45,734 bases of DNA from JAYVJM01 sp043769275 (GTDB lineage Bacteria > Pseudomonadota > Gammaproteobacteria > Pseudomonadales > UBA7239): assembly GCA_043769275.1 (NCBI GenBank), contig JAYVJM010000085.1:1-45734 (forward strand). The letters are read 5' to 3'. Positions 8,378 through 16,996 of this stretch are shown here, in pieces. The position numbers and the translations under genes are program-made. Position 1 is the first letter of the stretch, and each line of letters starts with the position of its first letter. The notes beneath the pieces are model-generated. The model was not told the origin of the DNA, ran no database searches, and worked only from the letters and a program-made list of their open reading frames with translations.

Positions 8378-9468
8378 TCTGCAATACTTATACTCGTGCG
8401 CCAAGTATGGATTTGTTCAAGTGTAATTTTTCTGGCAGATGCCGGATCTTTATAAAAATCACGATACCAAGCCGCCGTTTTCATAACAGAGCGTTCAGTA
8501 TCCCAAACAGGGAGCCATCCAAGTTGGTTTCTGGCAAGCGAGCTATCAAGCGCCAAAGCACACGCTTCAGGTAGTGGATTATTCATAAACTGTAAACTGG
8601 GTCGCTGCCAATGTTGGCTCATAAGCTCCAGCACATCACGCACCGAATAGTACTTTACGTCTTGTGGCCCAAGATTCCAAGCCATTGCGAAACGACTAGG
8701 GTCTCCAGAGACAAGACCCGCCATCAACATCAGATAACCATGTACCAGCGCAAGAACGTGTTGCCACGGCCTAGTAGCGTCTGGGTATCTCAATGTCATT
8801 ACTTCGCCATCGACAAGGGATCGGACAAAGTCTGGAATCAGTCTATCTTCAGACCAATCTCCACCACCAATAATGTTGCCGCCACGCGCGGTAGCAATTG
8901 CAGGACCTTCCCCTTTCGCCCAAGGATAAGAGGCGGCATAACTTTGAATCACCATCTCTGCGGCGGCTTTTGATGCGCTGTAGGGGTCTTTTCCGCCTAA
9001 AGGATCATTTTCACGATACGGCCATGGCCACTCGTTATTTTTATACACCTTATCGGTGGTTATACATAAAACGCCACGCACACTTTTCACCAAACGCGCT
9101 GCCTCGAGAACATGCGCAGTTCCTTGAGCATTGACAGCAAATGTCGATACAGGCTCACGGTAAGAGTGGCGAACGAGTGGTTGGGCGGCCAGATGAAGTA
9201 TTAAATCCGGCTGGACGCTTTCAATTGTTTCCAATACAAGAGGGAAATCTCTAATATCGCCATAAACAGAATACATCTCAGATGAAATATGCAATGACTC
9301 GTAAAGTGACGGAGCCGTTTCAGGTGGCAAGGCAAAACCTGTGACATTAACTCCAATTGCTTTAAGCCAGGCAGAAGCCCAAGAACCAGTAAACCCCGTA
9401 TGCCCCGTTACAAGAATTTTTTTCCCGGTGAGGCCACGCTCAAAATTCAATAGTTCAATTTTTTTCAT
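8374..9468 (-). CDS. rfbG: CDP-glucose 4,6-dehydratase
   Basis: Converts CDP-D-glucose to CDP-4-dehydro-6-deoxy-D-glucose using bound NAD+. The 364 residues are normal for the family. The NAD-binding motif is TGHTGFTG (21-28), followed by TTDKVY with the catalytic threonine region (137-142) and the YSASK pair (Y163, K167). ATG at 9468 has no clear Shine-Dalgarno sequence. A 277-base spacer with A+T-rich DNA lies upstream, so a promoter for this part of the locus may lie there. The gene is separated from rfbF by three genes and a terminator. Also called ddhB. Confidence 0.95.
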   Translation of the reverse strand: MKKIELLNFERGLTGKKILVTGHTGFTGSWASAWLKAIGVNVTGFALPPETAPSLYESLHISSEMYSVYGDIRDFPLVLETIESVQPDLILHLAAQPLVRHSYREPVSTFAVNAQGTAHVLEAARLVKSVRGVLCITTDKVYKNNEWPWPYRENDPLGGKDPYSASKAAAEMVIQSYAASYPWAKGEGPAIATARGGNIIGGGDWSEDRLIPDFVRSLVDGEVMTLRYPDATRPWQHVLALVHGYLMLMAGLVSGDPSRFAMAWNLGPQDVKYYSVRDVLELMSQHWQRPSLQFMNNPLPEACALALDSSLARNQLGWLPVWDTERSVMKTAAWYRDFYKDPASARKITLEQIHTWRTSISIAE

Positions 9469-9745
9469 TTAACGAAGCCCTGGCGTCTTTACTAGCTAAT
9501 TACAGGAATACTGAATATCAATATATTGTATTTTGCGTACGAGTTTATTTACTCCAGCTCACCTACCCCATAGCTTCTATAAAGCCACTTAGGTCTTTTG
9601 GCTTGCAAGCCAGCCTCTTTTCTCGCCTTAATAAAAATATATTGGCCAATATCGTTTTCTCGAAAGCCGACTTATGTTGCCACGCTGTAACGGTTACGTA
9701 CAGCAGCCAATATGCCGGCTGGTGCAATTTCGCCAACAAAGGCAA
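9469..9745. other. A+T-rich spacer between rfbG and the FkbM gene, possible gene remnant
   Basis: No convincing gene. On the minus strand a 60-codon frame (9563-9745, TTG start) directly follows the FkbM stop, and a 25-codon frame begins with an ATGA overlap at 9746-9749. Neither resembles a known family, and the second stops early, so the stretch may be the decayed remains of another polysaccharide gene. The part nearest rfbG (about 9490-9550) is very A+T-rich and contains TACAAT and TTGATA on the minus strand, compatible with a promoter, but no well-spaced pair is evident. Confidence 0.35.
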
Positions 9746-10528
9746 TCATGAGACTCTCATCTGTTCAAGCAAGTTATCCCTGAATCCACAAGCGATATTT
9801 GGGTATTTAAATTTAACAAGATGCTCGTGCATCACATAATACGCCTCATCATTCGAATGAAGGTTTTTAATATCGCCATCGGTGTCAATAGCGTACACAT
9901 AAGGAAAATTTTCACGCAGCAAATCAAAAAAATCTGGAACGCTAATCCTTCTGAACGCATTCAGACACCAGTGATTTAACTCCAGCACAACAATCGGCTG
10001 AAACCTCTTCAAAACTTCCGCCATACCTTTAATTACTTCACCCTCATAGCCTTCAACATCAATTTTTATGAAGTTTATATTGTCGGAAAACTCCTGATAA
10101 ACATCGTCTAAACGTGCGATCTGGATATTCTCTGTTGTATGACCATGTAGCGGGCGTACCTGATCCGAAACGAAGCCGCCAGAACGATTATTTGTTGCAA
10201 AAGTCAATGTCACCTCTTCAGCTTGCGCGCCCAGACCAAGGTTGACGACCTCAATATTGTGTAGTCGGGCTGCTGAAATATTATTCCGCAATAGACTGCA
10301 CGTTGTGGGCGAAGGCTCAAAACACACAACCTGCTTTGCGATATTGCCAAACAATATGCCGGTTAATCCGATATTTGCTCCGACATCAAAAACACAGTCC
10401 TGTTTACTTATTAGCTTTTTGAAGAGTGCAACCATGTGGGGTTCAAAATCGGCGCCCATTTGCTCTAGGTAAAGATCATCCGCAGTTAGGTGGTAGCTTT
10501 TGCCATCAATTAAAATATCGTGATCCAT
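9746..10528 (-). CDS. FkbM-family SAM-dependent methyltransferase
   Basis: A 260-residue class I methyltransferase. The SAM-binding motif FDVGANIG (about 47-54) is followed by CFEPSP at the end of the second strand, and the family motif FIKIDVEGYE (about 143-152) lies downstream. FkbM enzymes O-methylate hydroxyl groups of sugars or polyketides, and this one probably methylates a polysaccharide residue or precursor. The longer frame runs 31 codons into the preceding glycosyltransferase gene; ATG at 10528 is preferred because it lies 17 bases after that stop and has a GAGGG ribosome-binding site. Substrate and position of methylation are unknown. Confidence 0.85.
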   Translation of the reverse strand: MDHDILIDGKSYHLTADDLYLEQMGADFEPHMVALFKKLISKQDCVFDVGANIGLTGILFGNIAKQVVCFEPSPTTCSLLRNNISAARLHNIEVVNLGLGAQAEEVTLTFATNNRSGGFVSDQVRPLHGHTTENIQIARLDDVYQEFSDNINFIKIDVEGYEGEVIKGMAEVLKRFQPIVVLELNHWCLNAFRRISVPDFFDLLRENFPYVYAIDTDGDIKNLHSNDEAYYVMHEHLVKFKYPNIACGFRDNLLEQMRVS

Positions 10529-10545
10529 TTTTGCACCCTCGCGCG

Positions 10546-13500
10546 TTAAAGAATATGGCTTATGAGTTGCTGTGCACTTTGCTGCCACGTCAGATAAGGC
10601 ATTCCATCTGATAGTGGACATTTGCCGTCGGCATGCAAAGCCAGCCAGTTTTTGACGGATTCCGCCAAAGCGTCTGGCTCAAGCCCGCTGAAGTAAAAAG
10701 CGTGCTCGCCTGCCACTTCACGAAACACGGGAATATCGCGCGCGATGATGGGCAACTTGTGTTGTGCCGCTTCAATCAGTGGCAAACCAAAACCTTCGGC
10801 TTCACTGGCGGCAATCAGGCAGATGCTGGCGGCGTAGACCTTCTCCAAGTACTCATCGCTGACACCATTGAGCCAAAATAAACGTTTTCCAAGTTCAGGG
10901 TGATGGCATATTCGCTGAATAATTTGTGGGATAGTCCGGCGCTGGTCGTCTGGCAATGATTTCCAGCCTTCATGTCCCACAATAACAAGGCCGATCTTTT
11001 GTCCCTGCTGCCAAAGCTGCTCGAATGACGCAAGTACTTGCAAGCATCCTTTGCGCGGCTCGATGGTGCCGACCATAAGAAAACAGGGAGTTGCTTGCAT
11101 TTTTTTCAGCATAAAACGCGCACCGCTAGGCATGCCTGTAGTTGGCACTGAAACAGCAATGTCTGAGCCAAGATGAAACCCATCTATTCGCAACGCGCTT
11201 TTGTGTGCAAGTCCCCTGCTTTTAATCTCGGCACGTAACTCATCGGCTACTGTGTGAGAAATACAAATAATCTGGTCTGCAATTTCTGTGATTTTGCTAA
11301 GCCACGCCGTATGCACTGTGCTGGCACCCTCAGGAAAAAACTGCGGATGTTTAATAGGCAGCAAGTCATACACAAGAAACACGATTGACACGCCGATTGC
11401 TTGCCATTGGGCATAGATGCCGGCATTGGCTGCATCCATAACACCACTGGGGGAAAAATCGGCGGCGTAAAATACATCACCCCTAGCAATATCGACCGGC
11501 TCATCCGTGAACGCACCTGCCGGAACATCCAGCAACCTACAGGCATATCCTCTTGCATACTGATAACGTGACTGCCCGCCCTGCTCTGTCAAATAGACAG
11601 GCTCAACCCTAAATCCTGTAGGCGGAGCTTCCATGAGTGCCAACAACTGTGCACGCACAACGCGCTCTATGCCCGTCTTCAAATCGTTTTGCACAATATT
11701 GGATACATCTACCAGCAGTTGCCGCTGTAATGGATGGGGTGGACATGAAATGGCTATCGACTGCGCCGTGCGCCGCAAGTCAATATCGCTAATGAGCGAA
11801 TTATCTATTGCCGCGATAGCTTTGAACAGAGCAGCTTGGCTCGTTTTTGCCGGCTGATAAAAGGCTTCAATAGCTTGCGCATATTGATCGGCACACAGAC
11901 TTGGTTTGTGCGCAGTACGAATGAGCGCCTGCGCACGGGAAGACAGTTGACGACGATACTCCGCATCCCGCCATAATGTTTCCAATGCCGAGACCAGTTC
12001 GGCATCCGTAAATTCGTCGGGCAACATCCATACAGCATCCGTTGGCAAACCCACCATGCTGCCATGCGCGTTGACGATAGTTGCCAGCCCGTAATTCATA
12101 CAGTCCAGCACGGCTGCTGATGTTTCACCACGAGACAGGGAGCGTAACTGCACCCCCATGTCTGCGGCGGCAAGATAAGAACGGAAGGTTTCGGTATCTG
12201 TCCAGCCCGTGATGCGTATACGGTTATCTAGGCCGCTTCGGCGAATTGTGTGAAGCAGTTCTGCGCCATAATCGCCGCCGTTGTTTTCGCCGACGAATAC
12301 CAACACGCAATGTGTATTTTGAGCCAAAGACGAAGCCAGCCAAGCATCAAGTAAGCGGTGATTCAATTTCGCTGGTCCCAACAAACCAAAGCTGCACACC
12401 ACAAAATCATCCTCAGCCAACTGCAACGCACGTCGCGCCGCATGGCGATCAATATCGCATACAGGCATTCGCAAGAGCGAAAGAACCGCCCAGCTGTCTC
12501 CAGAACCTTCTCCATACCATTGATTGGCCAAATGCCTAGGATGTTCAGCATGAACAACCACACCAAGAGCGTTTTGAATTACAGATAAGTTTCCAGGGTA
12601 ATCCTGTAGCACAATCATGGTATTCGGTGCATGAAATAGCTGCTGCACCACCGCATAACCGTGGCTTTGGTAGAACGTTTGCGCCAAAAAATTAGGCCGA
12701 TAATGCGTATCATCCATATGATAGGCAACACCAGACAAGAAAAAATCATGTAAAACGACCACGCCCGGCACTTGCTCCAACAGGCCAAACATATGCTGAT
12801 GAAAGTGGGAGTTGCCAAAATGATAAAGCACTCGCTCGTACTGATTTGCGTGAGCTTTGAACCAAGCCACACTACGTTGCGCACAATTGGCTTTTATCCA
12901 TGGATCGGAAACCGTATCCTGCGCAATGATCACGTCTATATCGTAATGCCGAGACAATTCTGGCAATAACTCTGCACTGTAATCGCTAATGCCGCTGCGC
13001 TCGGGAGGCAAAGGGGACACATAAGCTAACTTCGGCCGCCGAACCAGGAGAGCAGGCTGACTTCTCTTTTTTGAAGCCTGAAATTGCTCAAGCGCCGCAA
13101 TTGCGCGTTTTGCGCTGGTATCCCAAGAAAATGTTTTGGCTTGTTTTAAGCCATGTTCGCGCGCTTTTTTACGCAGATCATCATCTGTTAAAAACTGTAA
13201 CATTTTGTTGGCTATTGACTGCGATGAGGCCGGATCAAACAAGGCCTCGTCCCAGCCGATCACTTCAGGAATGCTGGTGGTATTGGAGCCGATAACGGGC
13301 ACACCGCAGGCCATAGCCTCTAGTACCGGCAAGCCAAAACCCTCATGTTTTGAAGGGAATATAAACAGGGTTGCCAAATTGTAAAGTGCTACCAAATCAT
13401 CGTCTGGCACGTAATCAGTCAATACCAGCTCGCGCTCAGCAAGCCCCGCCTGCTCACGCCAGCACTGCAATTGGGCGCGCATCTCCTCACTGATTTTGCT

Positions 13501-14292
13501 AACAATTATTAACTGGTGCTTAACGCGCACAGCAGCCGGAAGCAAAGCATAGGCATTCAACAGACCATCAAAATTTTTACGTGGATCAAAACCACCTGGC
13601 GCATACATCACCAATTTTTTGGTGAAACCATAACGCTGGCGAAGTAGCAGCACGTCTTCAGATGGAAGGCTTTTGGGCTGAAAACGCGTATCCGCTGCCG
13701 TAGAGATGCTTGTCACGTTATTGGGACTTACGTTTATAGCGTCAATAGCTTCCTGCCGCGAATAATCAGATATAGAAAGCAACAAGCCTGCACTTTTGAG
13801 CGAGTGAATTTTGCGGTTATAGTGCCGGCGCAAAACATGTGTCGTCAAATAGGTCGCCGGACTCAAAAGCGGAATAAGATCATACAAAATAACGGCGGTG
13901 TTAATTTCATGAGAAGCCCTTATCGATGTCACTGCATCATCATCATAACCTTCAAACAGGCTGGTTAATAAAACAATATCAGGTCGCAGTTGCTCCAAAA
14001 AATGCTCACGTATTATCTCTGCTGCTTGAATTCGCCAAGTATTGAGTGACTCCGTACGCTCGGCAACGGGTTTAGGTATATCAAATACGCGGATACGCTC
14101 TGGCGGAACCAAACCAATAAAAGCGTGACGAATATCGGGAATGCTGTCTGGAAACGCAGCGCTAACCGCCAGCCATATCTCATGCTCACCCGCATTGCGC
14201 GCAATAGCCAGTGAAAGAGAAAGCGAATAACGCCCAATACCACGGCAGCGACTCTCGCTTTGCGCGCCCTGCATGTCTATTACGATACGCAT
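10546..14292 (-). CDS. Triple-domain GT4 glycosyltransferase (1248 residues)
   Basis: Three GT-B fold glycosyltransferase units in one chain: about 1-405, 425-815 and 850-1248. Units 1 and 3 contain an intact E-x7-E donor-binding motif (EGFGLPVLE at about 316-324, EGFGLPLIE at about 1166-1174), each after a retaining-GT4 segment such as GGFDPRKN or GTIEPRKG. Unit 2 has RGETSAAVLD at that place, where the first glutamate is shifted and the second replaced by aspartate, so its activity or donor may differ. Multi-domain GT4 enzymes such as WbdA build the repeating part of ABC-exported O-antigens; here a repeat needing up to three linkages is plausible. ATG at 14292 overlaps the upstream stop as TAATG. 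Cytoplasmic, probably associated with the inner membrane. Confidence 0.88.
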   Translation of the reverse strand: MRIVIDMQGAQSESRCRGIGRYSLSLSLAIARNAGEHEIWLAVSAAFPDSIPDIRHAFIGLVPPERIRVFDIPKPVAERTESLNTWRIQAAEIIREHFLEQLRPDIVLLTSLFEGYDDDAVTSIRASHEINTAVILYDLIPLLSPATYLTTHVLRRHYNRKIHSLKSAGLLLSISDYSRQEAIDAINVSPNNVTSISTAADTRFQPKSLPSEDVLLLRQRYGFTKKLVMYAPGGFDPRKNFDGLLNAYALLPAAVRVKHQLIIVSKISEEMRAQLQCWREQAGLAERELVLTDYVPDDDLVALYNLATLFIFPSKHEGFGLPVLEAMACGVPVIGSNTTSIPEVIGWDEALFDPASSQSIANKMLQFLTDDDLRKKAREHGLKQAKTFSWDTSAKRAIAALEQFQASKKRSQPALLVRRPKLAYVSPLPPERSGISDYSAELLPELSRHYDIDVIIAQDTVSDPWIKANCAQRSVAWFKAHANQYERVLYHFGNSHFHQHMFGLLEQVPGVVVLHDFFLSGVAYHMDDTHYRPNFLAQTFYQSHGYAVVQQLFHAPNTMIVLQDYPGNLSVIQNALGVVVHAEHPRHLANQWYGEGSGDSWAVLSLLRMPVCDIDRHAARRALQLAEDDFVVCSFGLLGPAKLNHRLLDAWLASSLAQNTHCVLVFVGENNGGDYGAELLHTIRRSGLDNRIRITGWTDTETFRSYLAAADMGVQLRSLSRGETSAAVLDCMNYGLATIVNAHGSMVGLPTDAVWMLPDEFTDAELVSALETLWRDAEYRRQLSSRAQALIRTAHKPSLCADQYAQAIEAFYQPAKTSQAALFKAIAAIDNSLISDIDLRRTAQSIAISCPPHPLQRQLLVDVSNIVQNDLKTGIERVVRAQLLALMEAPPTGFRVEPVYLTEQGGQSRYQYARGYACRLLDVPAGAFTDEPVDIARGDVFYAADFSPSGVMDAANAGIYAQWQAIGVSIVFLVYDLLPIKHPQFFPEGASTVHTAWLSKITEIADQIICISHTVADELRAEIKSRGLAHKSALRIDGFHLGSDIAVSVPTTGMPSGARFMLKKMQATPCFLMVGTIEPRKGCLQVLASFEQLWQQGQKIGLVIVGHEGWKSLPDDQRRTIPQIIQRICHHPELGKRLFWLNGVSDEYLEKVYAASICLIAASEAEGFGLPLIEAAQHKLPIIARDIPVFREVAGEHAFYFSGLEPDALAESVKNWLALHADGKCPLSDGMPYLTWQQSAQQLISHIL

Positions 14293-15737
14293 TAATTTTT
14301 TTCTCTTTCGCTAATGGCGCTGTTTAATTCGCGGTAAATGCGCGCAGCGCGCGGGGAAAGCTGCAAATCCTTCGATGGGTCGACCGCCGGTAAAATTGCC
14401 TCTGCTACTAAACCCGCCCGTATAGCAAAGTGGTGCAAGCGACTTTTCAGGCGCGGGATTTTATTGAGCACGGCCAAAGCACCCGCTTTTAGGTTCGGAC
14501 GGGCACATACAAAACGGATAGCCGATTTTAATAGGCGTTTGGCTACGCGTTTTGGCAATCGCGCAAGCCAAAGTAGCGCGCGCAGGGGTAACAAAACCAA
14601 CCACGTAACAGCCTGTTTGGTTTTGCGCAATCCCATGGCGATACGCCAAGACGTGCTGGTGCTGATAGCCTGCAATTGCCGCCCCAAACCTTCCGCCTGC
14701 AACCACCAGTGATGGGAGGAGCGATTGAGTTCGTCAATTTTAATTTGCGCCTGTTTTAGCTGCTCCGCGTTAATCAGCGAATCTTGTTGCATGGCTTCAA
14801 TTTGCGTCGACAACTCCTGCTCTCTGAGCAAAAAACGCTCACCCAAAGCCAGTGACTGCGTATGGTGAGCTTGTAGCTGTTCGCTTAAATTTTTCTGCAA
14901 CTGCAGTTGCTCACTCATAACTTCGGTTTCTATGTGGTTCACCCGTTGGCAAATGTTTTCTACTCGGTACTCGTTCGCATCGTTTAGGTTTGCTGCCTGC
15001 TCATCGTATAAGCTCGCCATAACGATCAAACTGGTGCCGTAAGACTGCTCAAAAGGTGCATCAAATAAAGCGCTCGTTTTGCTGGGAGCCTGCTTTTGCG
15101 CAATCACCGCACAGTCTTGACTCACGCCATCCAGCACGCTCAGCAGGCTGGTGTTATCCGCAGCTAAAATATCAGGAGCTTCCTGCAAATACAGTGTTTT
15201 TATACGGGCAAAACCTGCGTGTTCAGCTACAAAGCTCAAGAGTTTCGCGGGTATTGGTCTCTGATGCGTGGGGTCGAGATAGAAGCTGGATGTGCCTACG
15301 ACCAGATTTTCTGAATTAGGTGTCTCCATAATCAGTAAGCCGCCGGGCTTTAATACGCGCAGCACTTCATCCACCAGCGAGCGCAACACGTCGAAAGCAA
15401 CGTGCTCTACCACATGAAAAGCGGAAACAACACTAAAACTATTGGCGTTTAGGCTTGTTAGGTAGGCCAGTGCATCGTCCTGCATAACATCCAGTGCCAA
15501 TTCTCGACACGCCAACAGCATGCCTTCGTCGAGATCCACGCCCTGAGCACGAAAACCACTCTCTTGCAATAACTCCAGCCATTCTCCACGGCCACAACCT
15601 AAATCCAATGCGCGCGGCGAGGCAGCCAGCGTTTTGAATGGCTCGACAAACGGCAAATAAACTTCAAGACGAGTCTTTACTGTTGCTCGCGAGCCGCGAA
15701 AGCGGTCTTCAAAATCTCGATAAAATGTGTCGCTCAT
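14292..15737 (-). CDS. SAM methyltransferase with coiled coil and basic C-terminus, candidate O-antigen chain terminator
   Basis: 481 residues in three parts. An N-terminal class I methyltransferase has DLGCGRGEW (about 45-53), the acidic VDLDEG and the VEHV segment. A hydrophilic heptad-rich segment (about 265-355) is likely a coiled coil. The C-terminal part (about 360-440) has TSWRIAMGLR and several Arg/Lys-rich amphipathic stretches suited to membrane contact. In ABC-transporter O-antigens, proteins such as WbdD cap the chain by methylation and a coiled coil measures its length; this one has no kinase domain. The start is ATG at 15737, overlapping the wzt stop as ATGA. The neighbours (wzm, wzt, polymerising GT4) fit a terminator role, but acting on an internal residue cannot be excluded. 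Confidence 0.75.
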   Translation of the reverse strand: MSDTFYRDFEDRFRGSRATVKTRLEVYLPFVEPFKTLAASPRALDLGCGRGEWLELLQESGFRAQGVDLDEGMLLACRELALDVMQDDALAYLTSLNANSFSVVSAFHVVEHVAFDVLRSLVDEVLRVLKPGGLLIMETPNSENLVVGTSSFYLDPTHQRPIPAKLLSFVAEHAGFARIKTLYLQEAPDILAADNTSLLSVLDGVSQDCAVIAQKQAPSKTSALFDAPFEQSYGTSLIVMASLYDEQAANLNDANEYRVENICQRVNHIETEVMSEQLQLQKNLSEQLQAHHTQSLALGERFLLREQELSTQIEAMQQDSLINAEQLKQAQIKIDELNRSSHHWWLQAEGLGRQLQAISTSTSWRIAMGLRKTKQAVTWLVLLPLRALLWLARLPKRVAKRLLKSAIRFVCARPNLKAGALAVLNKIPRLKSRLHHFAIRAGLVAEAILPAVDPSKDLQLSPRAARIYRELNSAISEREKN

Positions 15738-16996
15738 GCCTGATCCTTGCATTCAAACGCATACGCGACCCGTTCCAGTGACAGGATGGCATCTAACCAA
15801 GTGGAGCCAATAAATAGTGGCTGATTGACGTTGATAACATCGAAAACCAGCAGATTATCGACCCATTCAAAATTGTCGACAAGGTGTGTGTCACTGGAAG
15901 AAAGTGCCGCGGTAACTGAATAAGAGCCAGAGCCGAGACGGCAGCTAAATGAGGCCAGCAGGCGGATACACTCGCCCTGTTTGATACCCGTCAGCGGTTG
16001 TTGCGTGTGCCAAGTATTGCTGCCCCAGATGGTGTGACCTTGTTTGTCGCGGATCAGCAGGCCGATCACTAACTGCGGCAGGTCTTGTAGCGCGGTCGCG
16101 TTGAGCCGTAACTGCACGACTTGGTCTACTTGCGCCACAGTAAGCTCTTGGCCTGTGGCCGCATCATGTAGGCTCAAGCTCGTGATTTTCGCCTCCCCCG
16201 TGCCGCTTTTGGTCAGCAGCCAGCCATTTTTATCACGGCGCTGCTCCACAGTAAGTTTGGCATTTTCTTTGGCGGCAATCAGCGCATTGTAATAATCTAC
16301 CACTTCATCCGGCAGGCCATCTTTCGCTACGCGGCCTTGCTCCAGCAAAATAGCGCGGTCGCACAGCGTTCGCACGTCGGCAAGGCTGTGTGTCACCAGC
16401 ATGATCGACACGCCTTCGTCGCGGAACTTTCGTATGCGGGCGAAACTTTTGTGCTGGAAATAACTGTCCCCCACTGACAGCACTTCGTCCACGATCAACA
16501 GGTCAGGCTTAAATGCCGTCGCCACCGCAAAAGACACCCGCGCTTGCATGCCGCTGGAGTACACACGCAGCGGCTGATCAAAATAGTCACCGATTTCGGC
16601 AAAAGCTTCGATTTCCGGCATAACGCGGGCAATGTCGGCATGGCTGTAGCCCATGAGTCCGGCCGAGTGATAGGCGTTCTCTCTGCCGGTTAAGTCGGGG
16701 TTAAAGCCCATGCCCAACTCTAAAATGGCGGCCACGCGCCCGTGCATCTGTACGTAGCCTTCGCTGGGAGTCGTGGTGCTGGTAATGAGTTTGAGTAGGG
16801 TGCTTTTGCCGGCACCATTTTGGCCGACAATGCCCACGGCCTCGCCTGCGCCAATGGAAAAACTCACGCCACGCAATACCCAGTGTTCCGCCACTGGCTT
16901 GATGTTTGGCAAAAACCAAGAAGCGATACGTCGCCATTCGCTGCGCCATTCACGGTACGATTTTCCCAGCGCGTTGACCTGCAATGTGCCGATCAC
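15734..16996 (-). CDS. wzt: O-antigen ABC transporter ATP-binding protein with C-terminal carbohydrate-binding domain
   Basis: 420 residues. The ATPase has a Walker A motif GQNGAGKST (58-66), signature YSSGMQ (146-151), Walker B LLIVDE (166-171) and switch histidine in VTHSL (H203). The region after about 280 is beta-rich and ends in DNFEWVDNLLVFDV, the pattern of the Wzt C-terminal domain that recognises the modified chain end before export. With the Wzm permease it moves undecaprenyl-PP-linked polysaccharide across the inner membrane. The start is GTG at 16996, forming GTGA with the wzm stop; the longer frame would add 33 residues from inside wzm. The neighbouring methyltransferase may produce the terminal mark this domain reads. 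Confidence 0.93.
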   Translation of the reverse strand: MIGTLQVNALGKSYREWRSEWRRIASWFLPNIKPVAEHWVLRGVSFSIGAGEAVGIVGQNGAGKSTLLKLITSTTTPSEGYVQMHGRVAAILELGMGFNPDLTGRENAYHSAGLMGYSHADIARVMPEIEAFAEIGDYFDQPLRVYSSGMQARVSFAVATAFKPDLLIVDEVLSVGDSYFQHKSFARIRKFRDEGVSIMLVTHSLADVRTLCDRAILLEQGRVAKDGLPDEVVDYYNALIAAKENAKLTVEQRRDKNGWLLTKSGTGEAKITSLSLHDAATGQELTVAQVDQVVQLRLNATALQDLPQLVIGLLIRDKQGHTIWGSNTWHTQQPLTGIKQGECIRLLASFSCRLGSGSYSVTAALSSSDTHLVDNFEWVDNLLVFDVINVNQPLFIGSTWLDAILSLERVAYAFECKDQA

